This document shows, piece by piece, positions 12,791 to 27,507 of a stretch of DNA of 64,000 nt; position 1 is the stretch's first letter; each line of letters begins with the position of its first letter. The translations under genes and the position numbers were made by a program. The stretch covers positions 207,063,501 through 207,127,500 of the forward strand of contig NC_134139.1 in assembly GCF_033958435.1 (NCBI RefSeq), given 5' to 3'. This DNA comes from Carettochelys insculpta (taxonomy: Eukaryota > Chordata > Testudines > Carettochelyidae). The notes beneath the pieces are model-generated. The model made no database searches. It saw only the letters and a program-made list of their open reading frames with translations, and had not been told where the DNA came from.

Positions 12791-13899
12791 GCAAATTTGA
12801 CAGTTTCTGGACACAAAATATGTTTCTGCATCTGTACCTACAAAAATGATCCACAGATACTTGCATCCATATGCGTGGATGTGTATATTCACGGATATAA
12901 AGTGGATAGCCATGAGTTTGCATGCTGTGTTAATAGGATGGGAGCGTATTAGCATCCTGAGCCAAACCCTCAGCACACCCTCTTGGAAATACTGTGACCT
13001 GAGCTGTCTTGTGTATAATTTGCTTATTATGGCTTTTGCTCCCTTGTCTCTGACAGCTGGTCTCTGTACCTGCCGAGCTCCTCAGAGACAGGGTCCAGTG
13101 CTTGGAAAGCACTGAACACATCGTAAGCTCTCCTGTACATAAGAGCAATGGTAAGGTTTAGCATTTGGGGGCTTTGAAGGGGAATTTGAAAAGCAGCAAG
13201 TTCCGACGTGACCCAGACTTGGCTCAGGACACTGGATACACAAGCCCTGGCACGAATGGCTAGCACCCATTTGGCTTTTCACACACCCTGCGGTGAGGGC
13301 ATTACAATTTTCCACCCATTAAGATTCTCATCAGTTTCTTGCTTACATGTGGTTTTACACAGGATACTAAGATGTACTTTCCAAATATGTCTTTCACCCT
13401 CTATCAACACCCTTCAAGCTTGAGCACGGCTTGCTTCAGTGGAAAATGGAAGAACTGATGTCACTTCCTGTCCTGATGTTAATGAGATAGCAATAGACGG
13501 ACGGTTTCTTTTCAGCATGTGTGTGCGTGTGAGTGTGTGTGTCTCAGACTGACCACAAGATGAATTTGGTACACCCAGCACTTGCTAATTTTAACTACAA
13601 CTGATGCTATTGGCTGCAAGTGCGTTCAAATGGTCAAGTTCCCTTGCAGCATGATGCATTCAAAACACCATGAATAAACACGTTGTGAACCAGAGTGACA
13701 CCAATGCCACCCAGCTGCAACTCGAGATTAGCTCAAGCCTAGTACCTGGAGTTCAGGCAGCTCAGGGACTGCACCAAGCTTGCAACGGTCCCAGGCATGC
13801 CCAGTGAGAAAGGAGGCAAAGAGTCCCAGAGCAGCCCCTGTGGTGGCTGTGCTAGCTGGTACCACCTCATCCCTTTGTTGCCTTCACGCCCAATGTTCT

Positions 13900-13985
13900 G
13901 TGCCCTGTGCTGAAATCCTGGCCTGTGCTAGGCAGGAGGTCAAATTAGATGATCTCAGTGATCCCTTCTGGATTTTAACTCTACC
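13900..13985 (+). repeat. CR1 3' terminal fragment
   Basis: Contains gaaatcctggcctgtgctag, then gcaggaggtcaaattagatg and atctcagtgatcccttctgg, the typical last part of CR1 and CR1-tailed SINEs. Confidence 0.55.
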
Positions 13986-14614
13986 AGCCTGCGCTATGCT
14001 GGACACAGTGGATAGAAATACAAGTCCAGCAACTGGAATGTGTATTGTCAGCCCTTGGGACATTCTCCACCCTGTATCTGGGCCATAGGAGACACCAAAC
14101 TGTAAGGACTTTAATGGAGATTTATTAGGCTATCCTTACGTACCCCCTAATTCCCTCTATTTGGAAATTACACCAAAGGTTCAGTAGCTTGACACACAGA
14201 GATAGGGATTCCTCTCCTTAGCAGACAACAAAGGCTGTGAATAGAAACAGAGGTGCCCACTAGGGGGTGGGATTTTCATAGGTGGCTACCTAAGGTAGGA
14301 CAATGAGCCCCCTGGAAATCAGTGGGATAGACCTGGGTAGGAAGCAGATTTCCCATCCTGCAGATACTTTCCAAGAGTTTGAATTTTTTGCCTTGTCTCA
14401 CATCAGGGTGAAGAATATCAAGATCTTGAAAAACATTCACAGCCCCCAAACCTGGGATTTCCTTCAGCTCGGGGCAGTGAAAACATTTTGTTTTCAAATT
14501 TTTGACTTTTTTTTTTTTAATTTTAACCCTGTTTTTTCAAAAAAAAAACCTACTGACCTTAAATTTCAATGCAAAAAAGTTCTTCACACTTGGAAGCCTG
14601 GGATTGTCCATTAG

Positions 14615-14690
14615 GCCAACAACCAGCTCTCTAGCCTATGTTACGCAGGAGGTCAGACTGGATGACCACAAAGGGCCCCTCTAGCCTTGG
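14615..14690 (+). repeat. CR1 3' terminal fragment
   Basis: Contains gcaggaggtcagactggatg and accacaaagggcccctctag. It is a short, isolated terminal piece. Confidence 0.55.
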
Positions 14691-16064
14691 GAGGACAAGA
14701 GGGGGAATTGCACAGGGCCCAGCACTTCAAAGGGGTCCAGACCTCTTAGCTGCTACTGTGGCAGCAGTGATGGCAGAGCCCCAGCCCCCTTCAAATTGCT
14801 GCCGGAGCACCACTCCATGTGCCTCTGAGGGCTGGGAGGAGATGCGCCTCGGTCTGGGGAGTGCTAAGGGCTGGTTGTCTAAGGCCCCTCCCCTTCCACC
14901 CAAAGCCACGCCCCTTCCCATGGCGGGAAGCCAGTCCCCGCCCACGCCTGGCTCCAGGGTCTGTCCACCCCACTGAGGCTCTTCCCAGTATCCCAAATTC
15001 AAGTGTAAGGTGGGGGACTCCGAAACGAAAATGGTGACTACAGTAGACCCGCCCCAACTTACAGGATTTTGACTTAAGCGTTACTTGCAATAACATGAGT
15101 CAACATCGTGAGTGCAGGGAGCCAGGAACCCAGCAGCAGCCTGGCTCCTGGTTCCCCTCCACTTGCAGGAGTCAGGAAACTACCAGCACTGTTGTACTGG
15201 TCCATGTCTCAGCTCCCACAAGCAGAGGGGAGCCAGGAGCCAGGTGCAGCCAAGACTAGGGGCCCCTCCCACCTGGACCCGACTTGCACGAAATTCGACT
15301 TGTGCGTGGTTGCCCAGGAACACAACCTATGCGTAAGTCAGGGGTTTTCTGTGCTTATCTATATAAGCTGCACATCCGCCTGAAGCGACCCTAAGTGCTG
15401 TCGCTGCACAAGCCTGTGAAATGAGGAGTATTCACCACTCTGTGCTTTTGGGCAGCAAGGAAAGGGTTAAGGCAGACCCAGCTGGGCTGAATGCTGCTTT
15501 GCTCCAGAGAGGTGTGAGCTCAGAGCGCTGGGCGGTGGGGGGCGTGTGCAGCCAGAGCGATGCTCTACCTGCAGGAAAAGGCGCCCGACTCCCAAGCTAA
15601 GTGGCCAGGCCAGGAGGAGATGCTCAGCCTGCATGTGCTGATTTGCAAGCGGTTTGTTTCTTTGCAAGGCATGGGCCGGAACAAGCCACCCTCGTATTCC
15701 TTTAGGCTGGGCTTCCAAGAGCCCCAGTGGTCTCTTGTTAAACGGATTCCCTGCACTACAGGGCGGGTTTCAGCTGACTGGGCCTCTTACTACTTGAGAT
15801 TCCGTCTTCGAATTCCAAGGTGAGATTCTTAAGATGGGAGAAGCTGGCTGGGGAACTCCACAAGTTGCATTCACTGCACACCCCCGGTGTCCCCAGATAT
15901 TTCGTTTCAGTGGCTGACCTGAAGAAAACCAGTTATTTGCTCAGCTCTGCTCCTGTTCTGACTTTTTCCCTTCTCTCTTCCATACAAACTCATTGGGCCA
16001 TATTCCCGGGTGGAGCCCTATGCCAAAGCAAGTGGTGTTAACTCAGGGATATGGGCAGGCTGTT

Positions 16065-16605
16065 AAAAACAACAAGAAGTCATGGTATTTTATAAACTAA
16101 CAGATATTTTGGAGCATAAGCTTTCGTGGGCAAAGACCCGCTTTGTCAGATGCATGAGTGGAAGATTTCAGAGGAGGATTTAAAGAAGGGGTCTCAGTAA
16201 AGGGGAGGGCCAGAGCTGACAAGGTCTATTTAGTCAGGGTGGAAATGGCCCATCATTGGCAGTTAATGTGGAGTAGTGAACATCAAGAGAGGAGAAAAGT
16301 CAGTTCATCCGGGGGGATGTGGCCCATTGTCAGATGCTAATGTGGAGTTATGAACATCAAAAGCAGAGAAACTGCTTTTGTAAGGGGCCAACCACTCCCA
16401 GTCTCTGTTCAATCCTTGGTTGCTGGAGTCAAATTTGCAAATGAATCGCAGCTCAGAGATTTCTCTGTCCATTTAATTTTTGAATTTTATTTGCTGTAGG
16501 ACGGCGACTTTTCAATCTGTAACTGAGTGCCCAGGGAGACTGAAGTGCTCTCCTATAGGCTTTTGTAGGTTAGTGTAGTCTGTTGTGTTTCTCTTCGGGA
16601 ATTCA
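16065..16605 (-). mobile_element. Penelope-like element, degraded GIY-YIG end and tail
   Basis: The minus strand from 16605 to 16400 can be read, with frame breaks, as HFSLPGHSV, then ELRFICKFDSSNQGLNRDWE, the C-terminal part of a PLE GIY-YIG frame. It continues into the 3' UTR (ggtctttgcccacgaaagct and the agactaacag tail) at 16075-16150. It is a pseudogene. Confidence 0.7.
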
Positions 16606-17004
16606 AAACTACGAGAATTCAAAACTACTTCGGGAATTCAAACCACGGTTTATTTCCTCCAAGCTATAAAAGACAGAAATAACTTCTAACCTTCAAGCCT
16701 GCAGCTGCTCCCTTTACCATCTCTCAGGGATGTAAAGTGAAAGCTGCAGACTAGATTTTATCAACAGAGAACAGGAAGAACTGCCATACTATTCACTGGT
16801 GGGATAAAAATAGCTAATGGGGTGGCTTCTTAAACAGATTTCTGTATTTTTGCATCTGGGTAACGTGAGAAGCAGACACATCTGCCGTGTCAGAAGCGAC
16901 CTCCTCTGAAATACCTATAGCCTGATATTTCATTCATTTGAAAAGAGATAGGAACTGCAGCAGCATTCTGTAGCACCTTGGAAATGAGACTTGCTACCTG
17001 CGGC

Positions 17005-17065
17005 ACAGCATGCTACTTGACTGCTTTTTGTTTTGATAGCGTATACACTAGCATGGCTTCCTCTC
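17005..17065 (+). repeat. PLE tail fragment
   Basis: The short segment gctacttgactgctttttgt, ending gatagcgtatacactagcatgg, is the last part of the PLE tail. Confidence 0.6.
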
Positions 17066-17488
17066 TGTATGGCTAAGTGGCTGCCTCGGATTCTAGGTTC
17101 TGATCTCAGTCTTGTCCCTGCCTGGATGCTGAGAGAGGGTTTTTAAAAAGCTCTGCCTCAGCCTAGCTCTTCTGGGGATGAAATCAATGACACAGCTGCT
17201 ACTGGTTCCACAGGTGCAGTGTGGCCAGCATTGGGTGCTTTGGCAAATCCAAGCTTTTGTGGGTGAACGTGGGCGCTCAGTTTTCTCTGCCTGTAAAGAG
17301 TGGATAATATGTATGTACCTCCCAAGAGGCTGGGAAGCTACCTGGGTTAATGTTTGCAAAACCTTTAAGATCCTCAGATGGAGGACACAACGATAAGCAA
17401 CATTGCCAAATGTGATTGACTAACGTTTGGCATCTCAGTGCCTATAACCCCTCTAGCTATGCTGCTTCATCATCAGGGGGACTCAGCG

Positions 17489-18102
17489 TCCCTTCAACAT
17501 CGACGTTGCGCAGCACCACATCGAAATAGGCGCAGCGAGGGAACGTCTACACGCCAAAGTAGCACACATCGAAATAAGGGTGCCAGGCACAGCTGCAGAC
17601 AGGGTCACAGGGCAGACTCAACAGCCAGCCGCTCCCTTAAAGGGCCCCTCCCAGACACACTTGCACTAAACAGCACAAGATACACAGAGCCGACAACGAG
17701 TTGCAGACCCTGTGCATGCAGCATGAATCCCCCGCTGCAGCAGCAGCAGCAGCAGCAGCAGCAGCCAGAAGCCCTGGGCTAAGGGCTGCTGCACACGGTG
17801 ACCATAGAGCCCCGCACGGGCTGGAGAGACAGCGTCTCTCAACCCCCCAGCTGATGGCTGCCATGGAGGACCCCACAATTTCGACGTTGCGGGATGTGGA
17901 TCGTCTACACGGTCCCTACTTCGACGTTGAACATCGAAGTAGGGCGCTATTCCGATCCCCTCATGAGGTTAGTGACTTCGACGTCTCGCTGCCTAACGTC
18001 GAAGGTAAATTCGAAATAGCGCCCGACGCGTGTAGCCGCGATGGGCGCTATTTCGATGTTAGTGCCGCTACTTCGAAGTCGCGTGCACGTGTAGACACAG
18101 CT
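17489..18102 (+). mobile_element. Long palindromic MITE, copy C, left end missing
   Basis: Same family as copies A, B and D and same orientation as A. It starts inside the element (ttcaacatcgacgttgc) and lacks about 125 bp of the left end. The right terminus is cacgtgtagacacagct at 18086-18102. It contains nine CAG units at 17738-17764, more than the other copies. The 173-residue frame across it is a repeat product, not a gene. Confidence 0.78.
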
Positions 18103-18372
18103 ATAGACTGTGATAAGCCTTCTATTGGATCCACGAACAAAATTTGCTCCTTGACTGCCCTAAGCCCCACCCCTTCTGGCCTTGGCCCCTCCCCTTGCCC
18201 TGGGACCTGTTGGTGGCCTTGAGTCCACCACTACAAGGAATATTTTCCAAACTTCTAATCGTTTTCCTTGCTCTTCTCTGACTTTCTTCACTAACAGCGT
18301 CCGCACGCATGTCATCTCAGATAACATTGCCCTGTCTTTCGAACATTCATCCCAAACTCGCCGTCCACAGAC

Positions 18373-18449
18373 CTGGGCTGACATGTCAATGAGTTTCGGG
18401 AGGGTTAGTTGACATCCATCCTCGGCCTTCAAGAAATCTAGCAAGCACC
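18373..18449 (-). CDS. BLK: BLK exon 9: kinase helix D/E segment
   Basis: This short exon is 77 bp, the exact Src-family size. Acceptor is GTTCACAG and donor CAG/GTCTGT. It encodes GCLLDFLKAEDGCQLTLPKL, then IDMSAQ. The GCLLDFLK start (rather than GSLLDFLK) agrees with BLK. The exon ends on a codon boundary, so exon 10 resumes in phase 0 with VAEGMAY. Confidence 0.94.
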
Positions 18450-19366
<917 letters not shown>

Positions 19367-20067
19367 TTAAGGTGCTGGCCGGCGTCTTGAATAACACAGG
19401 TTCAAGGCCTTGCCCAGTTACAGCCCTCCTGGGTGAGGAGCAAGTCAAAGATGAAGGGCCTCCACCCATCTGAAGCTGTGTACCTCAGCTGCCCCCTGCC
19501 GTAAGAGCCCTTCCCTACCTTATGATTATGAGATGCTCGGCCATGTCCAAGAGTTCAAGGGGCCCTCACGACCACCCAGGTTGATTGCCCGCGTATTGCA
19601 AGCTGTGGAACCTCATTATCCACTCCTCTAACAGACCCCTGACCTCCGGCTGAGTTACTGAAGTCCTCAAACTATGGTTTAAAGCCAGGCTGAGCAAAAT
19701 CAGCCCTGGGGGGGACAGATTCAGCCAGCCAAGCTTTCCTATCCGGCCCGCCCAGGCGATGAGCAGGGCGTGAACGCTCACAAGCAGCAGCAGGTTTCTG
19801 CTGCCCCGCCCCCACCTTATTCCATCTGCAGCCCAGAGAGGACAGGAAAGGGTAGTGCTGACATCAGGGTGTTCCCCTGCCCCGCACCCCATCTCTGCAG
19901 AGCAGGGATTGGGGAAAGGGAGACACCAGGGAAGCTGCTCCAGTCTGAAGCATAGATTGCCAGTGACTCAGGAATGCAGAGCCGCGGGCAGGGAAGACCT
20001 CAGATCAGGAAAGTTTTCCTCTAAAGAGACAGAGGGTGGCTTCTCTTACCCAGCAGCAGCCAACACA

Positions 20068-20215
20068 CAAACGCCGTGTGTCATTGTCACACACACTCAG
20101 TCTGTGCCGCACACACCCCGTCACTGTCACGCACACACTGCTGCGCACACTCGATCTGTGGCACAAAGTCTGTCTCGCACACACACAGTTTCTCTTTCCC
20201 GCTCGCACGCTCCAT
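20068..20215. repeat. CA-rich imperfect tandem repeat
   Basis: Units of the form cacacactcagtctgtgcc and cacacacaccccgtcactgtc alternate, giving a variable minisatellite-like tract. Open frames through it are low complexity. Confidence 0.7.
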
Positions 20216-20629
20216 TCGTCTCTTTCTGCAACCCTCAGCCCCCTGCTTCTGCCTGAGGCCCTGACCCTTCCAAAGGTCCCAGAGCTGGCCCAGGACCAGG
20301 ACCAAAATTTGTGGAGTGGCCCCTCTGCGAAAATTATTGCCCACCCCTGGTTTAAAGACTCAAGTTACAGAGAATCTACCATTTATACTGGGTCAAGCCT
20401 GCAAGTGCCCTGGTCCCCATGCAGCAGAGAAGGTAACTCCTCCCCCGCAGGGTCTCTGCCTAGGGTAAAATTCGTTCCCAACCTACATACGATAATCAGT
20501 TAGATCCTGAGTGTGTGGGCAAAGCCACAAGGTAGACATTTGGGAAGGAATTCTCTGTAGTAACTCAGAGCCTGTCCCATCTCTGGTTTTGGGGTTGTTT
20601 TTTGCTTTGGTTTGGTTTTTGATTATTTT

Positions 20630-20860
20630 TAGACCTCTTGGTCCTGCCATGAGGGCAGGGACTGGACTTGATGACCTCCCAAGGACTCCTTCAGTTCTTT
20701 GAGAGGTGATGTGTAAAACTGACAGCAAGAAGCCCTCTGATGTGACCGTCTGGTTTCCCTTTGACTAAGGATGGTCGAGATGGTTCTTGGGCCTGCTCTG
20801 AGGGCAGGGGACTGAACTCAATGATCTTTTGTGATCCCTTCCAGTTCTAGGGCTCTGTGG
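20630..20860 (+). repeat. Two CR1-type 3' terminal fragments in tandem
   Basis: Both gggactggacttgatgacct (about 20659) and gggactgaactcaatgatct (about 20808) are the common CR1/SINE terminal motif, followed by cagttcttt or cagttctag. Spacing is about 150 bp. Confidence 0.55.
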
Positions 20861-20939
20861 TTCAATGTGAAATAACGAGTCATGCCAATCAACATCCTAA
20901 GCACTAGGGTATCTACCATAGGAAACAATCCTGAGAGAG

Positions 20940-21267
20940 GGTAGGTCTCCACAGCACTGTTATTTTGAAATAACAGCTCTTATTTTGCAAAAACCATCCG
21001 AGCGCCTACACCTCATTCTAAGAGGAATAGCTCCTATTTCATAAAAAAATTGGGAAGACGGGTACTTTCGAAATCATGGGTCCTTTCAAAGGAACCTCGT
21101 CTACTTGGCTGGTTTTCAGTTCAAAAGCAGCACTTTCAAAGCCGCAGGTGGCCGGCCTTGTGCAAATGAGGTGCTGAATATTCACATCAGTGCCTCATTA
21201 CCATTTCCGATCCCCGGGATTTACATATCCCTTCTGAAAGGGAGGGGTAGTGTAGACACAGCCATAG
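20940..21267. mobile_element. Palindromic MITE with gtgtagacacagcc end
   Basis: The left end gggtaggtctccacagc is the inverse of the right end (agtgtagacacagcc at 21250-21265). The inner segment aatgaggtgctgaatattca, then gcctcattaccat is shared with elements at 29803, 30082 and 46591, so these belong to one group. Confidence 0.6.
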
Positions 21268-22104
21268 GGAATACTGAACTCAATGGGATGACTGAGTGAG
21301 AGCCTTCCCAGATGGCAACAGCCTCAGATAGAAGGGAAGAAGTCTTGTCTCCTTGGAGAGCTTCTCTGAATGGAGGTTCTCAGAAGGTGTGGTGGGGTGT
21401 GGAGGCAGCTGGGTACGCTCTAGGAACTGGTGATGGATTGGGAAGCAAACTGTCACCTACTGGAGGGTTGTGCTGGAGTGGAGAAGGGGATGGCCCATGT
21501 ATAAGCATTGTTTTCACCCCGTTGGTAAGAAATGATGGGCCTTCGTGCCTCTGGGGGAGTCGGTACCCACGGAAAGAGTTTGGAGGCTGTAGCAGCGGGT
21601 GGTGTCGTCAGAACAGCAGTTAGAGGCCAAGATCCCAGGTGACATGTGTGTGCTCCCTGTTCCATGCTGGGGATGGAGAGGGAAGAGGTCTGGCCCTGGA
21701 GGGTCAAGCATGGGGCGGTGTGAGTGACTGAATTCCTGGCGTGAGGAAGAAGTGGGAAGCCGAGGGCAGACAGCCATCAAGTGCCTGACACCACGCAGGG
21801 CCCAGCAGGCTGCTCAGTGGCTGAGAAGGGATGGCAGGGGTGTCACCACCACCCCTGGATAACAGGGCTTCTTACCGAATCACAAGTGTCCCAGGTGAAG
21901 GAGACAGACCAGGGCCTCCAGCCCACAAGCCTCCTGCTAGCAGTGCGGGCTCATACCTTGTCATCTCAGGATCTTCCTGAATAGTGTGACTTCTACCACA
22001 TCCCTTGAGGGCTGGTGTAGCCTGCCCACCTAGGGGTGTGGGTCACTGGCCCATGTAAGTGCCACTTACCAAGTGAAAGGACAAGCCTCCTCTCCATCCT
22101 TAAC

Positions 22105-22190
22105 TTAGAGCTAGCTGGCTTTTAGCTCAAGCCATAGAGGCTCATGCATTAAGCTCCAGAGGTCCCAGGTTGGAGTCTGCCTGTGAGTGG
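22105..22190 (+). repeat. Decayed tRNA-derived SINE head
   Basis: ggcttttagctcaagccata and the ccaggttggagtctg B-box-like piece match the SINE at 2960-3045 in the opposite orientation. Confidence 0.45.
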
Positions 22191-22784
22191 TTACAACTGC
22201 TCCCCTTCCTTAGCAAACTTTCCCTGCTAGGGAACCTCCTCCTCCTATACTGCCTCCATCTCCTTTGCCACTCAACCCATTTCTTAGCTACCTCACTATG
22301 CCCAGACCCCTTGTACCTGAACCCATAGCTAAAGGAGCTGGGTCTTTTCACAGGCAGCCAAATCTTCTGCATTGAGATATCCAGAATGGCAGTCCCTGCA
22401 CACTGCTGGGGGCAAACAGCCACCAAGGGGCAGAAGAGGAGTTAAACCCTGGTTCCTCCCCATGTAGACCAACCACGGGTACGAACACATGTTGCATCCT
22501 CTGAAGGAGGCTGCATGGCCCTTGTGTCTTAGGTAGGCAGAGTGTCCTCAAGGCTCACAGTCTCCTGCTACTCACACACCTCAAGCTGGGCGCTAAACCA
22601 TGACAACTTCCTGCACTATCTAGAATGAACTTTACTGAAGCAGGCTTAACTTTATTGAAATAGGTTTCCTCCCTTTGGAGCCCATCATATTAAAATGCAA
22701 TGGTTGGCATGTTACTGTAGGGTGGTGATGCAAATGTTAGGAACTCCCAAGAACTGTCTGAGATGGTACAAGTGTCAGAGGGGT

Positions 22785-22980
22785 AGCTGAGTTAGTCTGT
22801 ATCTTAAAAAACAACAAGAAGTCTTGTGGCACCTCATGGACTAACAGATATTTTGGAGCATCAACTTTCATGGGCAAAGACCTGCTTCATCAGATGCCCA
22901 GGTCTTTGCCCACGAAAGCTTATGCTCCAAAATATCTGTTAGTCCATAAGGTACCACAGGACTTCTTGCTGTTTTTGAGA
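22785..22980. repeat. PLE tail fold-back (inverted pair)
   Basis: The left arm (gaagtcttgtggcacctcat to gggcaaagacctgctt) is inverted in the right arm (gtctttgcccacgaaagctt to ccacaggacttcttgctgtt) with a centre of about 20 bp. Both arms are of the 'tttgcccacg' subtype. Confidence 0.8.
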
Positions 22981-23548
22981 TGGTACAGGGGAAGTAGCAT
23001 TCCTAGGGGGGGGACATGGGAAGCCTTTTGAAACTACACCTTTAGGAGAAAAACAGCCTGTTAGGAACTTGTTTTCTGTGGGGTCATGGGATGTAGGTTC
23101 AGAAGGATTCTCCTGCCAGAATACACGCTGGCGACTTTTGGGGCAGTGGGGAGGGATCTCTGTGAACTTCTCAGCATGCATGTAGGTTCTTTGTGAGTTC
23201 TCAGGAATGGTTTTACCTTAAGACTACGATAGGCTTGCACAGGAGGTGCTGCGTGGGAACTTACAAGTGTTGGCCACCCCAGTTATTTGTCTCTGAAAAG
23301 CCACCCTGCAGGCCTGCTTCGGCTGCCTGTCTTTTGCGGAAATAACGTGGGGAAGGCAGGGAGCTCTTCTGAGCAGATATTTCCCATTCAGCGGGGAGAG
23401 AGATGTGGCTCCCCACCCAGAAAAGGCAACCGCTGAGAGCCCAGAAGCTTGGGAGAGAGTGCCCTTGCTGAAACACTAAGGGAAACCACAGGTGCAGTGG
23501 GCTGACCCTGCAACAGGAGCTGAGCTTCAAAGCCCCAGTAAAGTCCTA

Positions 23549-24891
<1,343 letters not shown>

Positions 24892-25041
24892 GGCTGTAAT
24901 GCTGGACGAGTTGCTGCAGGGAGGCGAAGGTGATCCTGGGGGAGATGTAATACCCGCCGCCGTCTAAGGACCGGATCCTGTAGTGTTTGATGATTTCGCC
25001 CTGAGCAGAGGTGCCGTCTCTCACCGACAGGGAAAAGGCAT
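24892..25041 (-). CDS. BLK: BLK exon 6: second half of SH2 domain
   Basis: The 150-bp exon has acceptor GTTTTCTAG and donor C/GTAAGT. It encodes [20 protein letters not shown], then [20 protein letters not shown] and LQQLVQHYS. This covers SH2 strands D onward and the pocket for the residue at pTyr+3. KHYRIR and [11 protein letters not shown] are strongly Src-like. The split first codon (G from exon 5 plus AT) reads Asp where relatives have Gly. The split last codon (C plus AC) reads His where human BLK has Lys. Confidence 0.94.
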
Positions 25042-25289
25042 CTAGAAAACAAGCAGATGAAACCAGACTTACTGGCAGGAGTGGCACCGTCTGAGACAGA
25101 CCCCGTGGCGTTGCTCTTCCTTGGAGAGATGGGATACAGTCCATCCCACAGATGGGCGAGTCTGCGCTAAGATGCTCAGGGGCAGGACACGCAATGTGGC
25201 TGCCTCCCATCCTTCCTCCGTCTTGGTGAAACCCAGGCACCTGGCCTTTCAGCCACACCGCATTGCCTAGGTCGCAAGGTTTACCTGAT

Positions 25290-25565
25290 TGAATCTAGCA
25301 CAGAATCACAGACTATTAGAACTGGAAGGGACATCAAGATGTCACCAAGTCCAGTCCCCTGCCCCCATGGCAGGGCCAAGCACTGTCGAGACCATCCCTG
25401 TTAAATATTTATTCAACCTGCTCTTAAATATATCCAGTGATGGAGATTCACAGCCTCCCTAGACAATTTGTTCCAGTGCTTTACTAAGGTCTGTTAGGAA
25501 ATGTTTCTTAATGTCCAACCTAAACCTCCCTTGCTGCAGTTTAAGCCTCTGGCTTCTTATCCTAC
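25290..25565 (-). mobile_element. CR1 3' end fragment
   Basis: The plus strand begins cacagaatcacagactatta and runs through gaaggga, gtccagtcccctgcccccat and tgctttactaaggtctgtta. This is the reverse complement of the CR1 3' end and the NLWNSL-coding part. No intact frame remains. Confidence 0.75.
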
Positions 25566-26190
25566 CCTCAGAGTACCAGAGAGGGAGCCGTGCTAGTCTT
25601 TATACTACCAAAACAAACAAGCAGTCCAGTAGCAATTTAAAGACTAACAAAATAATTTATTAGGTGATGAGCTTTCATGGGACAGACCCATTTCTTCAGA
25701 TCATAGTCCTACCAGGAGAGATTCAACATTTAAGGCACAGAGAACCAAAAACAGTAATCAAGGTGGACAAATCAGAAAAATATTATCAAGCTGAGCAAAT
25801 CAGAGAGCAGAGGGGCAGAAAGTGTGTGGGGGGGGGGGCGGGGGAGTCAAGAATTAGATAAAGCCAAGTATGCATAACGGCCACTATAATGACCTATAAA
25901 ATTCCCATCCCGGTTCAAACCACGTGTTAATGTGTTGAATTCGAATATAAAAGAGAGTTCAGCAGCTTCTCTTTCCAAACTGTCGTGAAAATTCCTCTTT
26001 AGTAAGATGCAGACTTTCAGGTCATTAACAGAATGGTCCATTCCATTAAAGTGCTGGCTGACAGATTTGTGAATCCTGAGTGTTTTCATGTCTGTTTTAT
26101 GCCCATTAATTCTTTGTCTAAGAGAGTTTGAAGTCTGTCCAATATACAAAGCATCTGGGCATTGTTGGCACATGGGCAACGAACACTACG
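25566..26190 (-). mobile_element. Penelope-like element, GIY-YIG fragment plus 3' UTR
   Basis: A 110-residue frame (25847-26179) reads MPMCQQCPDALYIGQTSNSL, then RQRINGHKTDMKTLRIHKSV and LSFIFEFNTLTRGLNRDGNF. YIGQT-RQRINGHK is the GIY-YIG endonuclease of PLEs; the upstream GIY strand and reverse transcriptase are missing. The 3' UTR and tail run to 25566, with a G-run at 25828-25838. It is 5'-truncated and not autonomous. Confidence 0.88.
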
Positions 26191-26814
26191 GAACTCTTCT
26201 CCACCCTCCACGACCGATCAGCCTAGACTAAGGAAAATGCTATTTCATGACCATCAGGGCCTTTAGCTTGCACTGCTCAGGGCCCAGCTCTCTTTGCAGT
26301 CCCACCAGAAAGATTAGCTTTGTCACTATGGCATTGGAGGGATGCTCAGGAGAATGGGTTTCATGCTCCGTTCTATCACATGCTCCCTTCATGATCTTGG
26401 ACAAATCACTTGGTCTGTCTCTGTGCCTCAGTTCCCCATCTATAAAATGGCTCTCTTCCCACCATTGTCAATCTGTGTACAATGTGGTGCTTCTTGTGAA
26501 TATCTACATGACCATCTGAGGGGTGACTGCAGCAGGGGTGGAAATACTCAACGTAGCTTCGATACAGCTAGCTCGAACACTTGTAGCAATGGAAAGGACC
26601 CTTAACAAGCCTGCCTGGGAGCTGCGTATGTACACAGGCAACCTGACTAGCCCATGTTGCTGTCATATCTCTGGTGGCAGTGGTGAGTTAACCTTTGGAG
26701 CTGAGACGTTCCTGTCCGATAGAGTTGAAACATAATAATGAGTAAGTGACATGAGCCCCTCTGAGATCTCATGGATCAGCAGAGTGTCTTCAGCTTCTCC
26801 CAGCCGGCAGCGTG

Positions 26815-26890
26815 TTTATTTCTATTTGGTGGTGCACACGACAAAATTTATTCTGCACACAGACGTTAAAAATTAGAGGGAATGCTGGTG
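26815..26890 (-). repeat. hAT-like element fragment
   Basis: ggtggtgcacacgacaaaat and gaattagaggg-like sequence ending aatgctggt are the reverse of the 9841-10045 element's first part. Confidence 0.45.
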
Positions 26891-27507
26891 ACTACCACCT
26901 CAGTATCTGGCTAAGTCCCTCAGTCCTGACATGCAGCACCACCCCCATCCAGGGTTTCCTACTGGTCTGAAAATGCACCTCTAGTCCAGTCCAATATTGG
27001 TCAGCCAGCTGCGGATGCATGTATAGCGTGATAGTTTAAAATGCACATCGGTAAAAAGCACAAGACAGCATAGACATTATTTTCCTTGTCTGAAGTATGT
27101 TTCTGAACTAGGAGTAGGACAGATGAATGTGGATTTCTGTGCTATTTTTTTGTGTTTGAAATACCGGATTCCATAAAAGAAAATCTGTCATATAAGACCA
27201 TAAACAGAAGTTGTGCACATCCGAAATGGCTTTGAACTCCTAGTATTCCAGGCATGGGCATATTATAAAAATGCATAATACCTATCTATTGGCCTTTCTT
27301 GCAAATCATATTGTGTCAGTAAAAAAAATGTAGAGGGTCAGGATGAATAGGGCTGGAAAGTGTTAGCAGTCTGTGTAAGTACTCCTGCTTCACTTCCCCT
27401 CCTCCCAGCATTGCTGTTCCAGACATGAGCCCCACACCTCTGTGCCTGTCCCTTCAGTCCTGGGCTGCGCTTACCTCTTACTAGTCCAGTCTTGCTTTGT
27501 ACACATT

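Larger units (their letters stand above)
11552..18372 (-). other. BLK intron 9
   Basis: This 6.8-kb intron holds PLE fold-back (12606-12790), a PLE copy (16065-16605), a long MITE (17489-18102), CR1 tails (13900-13985, 14615-14690), a MIR-like piece near 11800-11900, and a 5S-like SINE head (12120-12235). The stretches 12800-13780, 14000-14610, 15000-16060 and 17070-17480 show nothing clear. Short TG repeats lie at 13517-13541. Confidence 0.6.

Noticed and set aside
17701..18222. 173-codon frame
   Set aside because: It lies wholly in the long MITE and has no homologue that I recognise.
20036..20503. 155-codon frame rich in His and Thr
   Set aside because: CA/CT-rich repeat tract; no recognisable domain.
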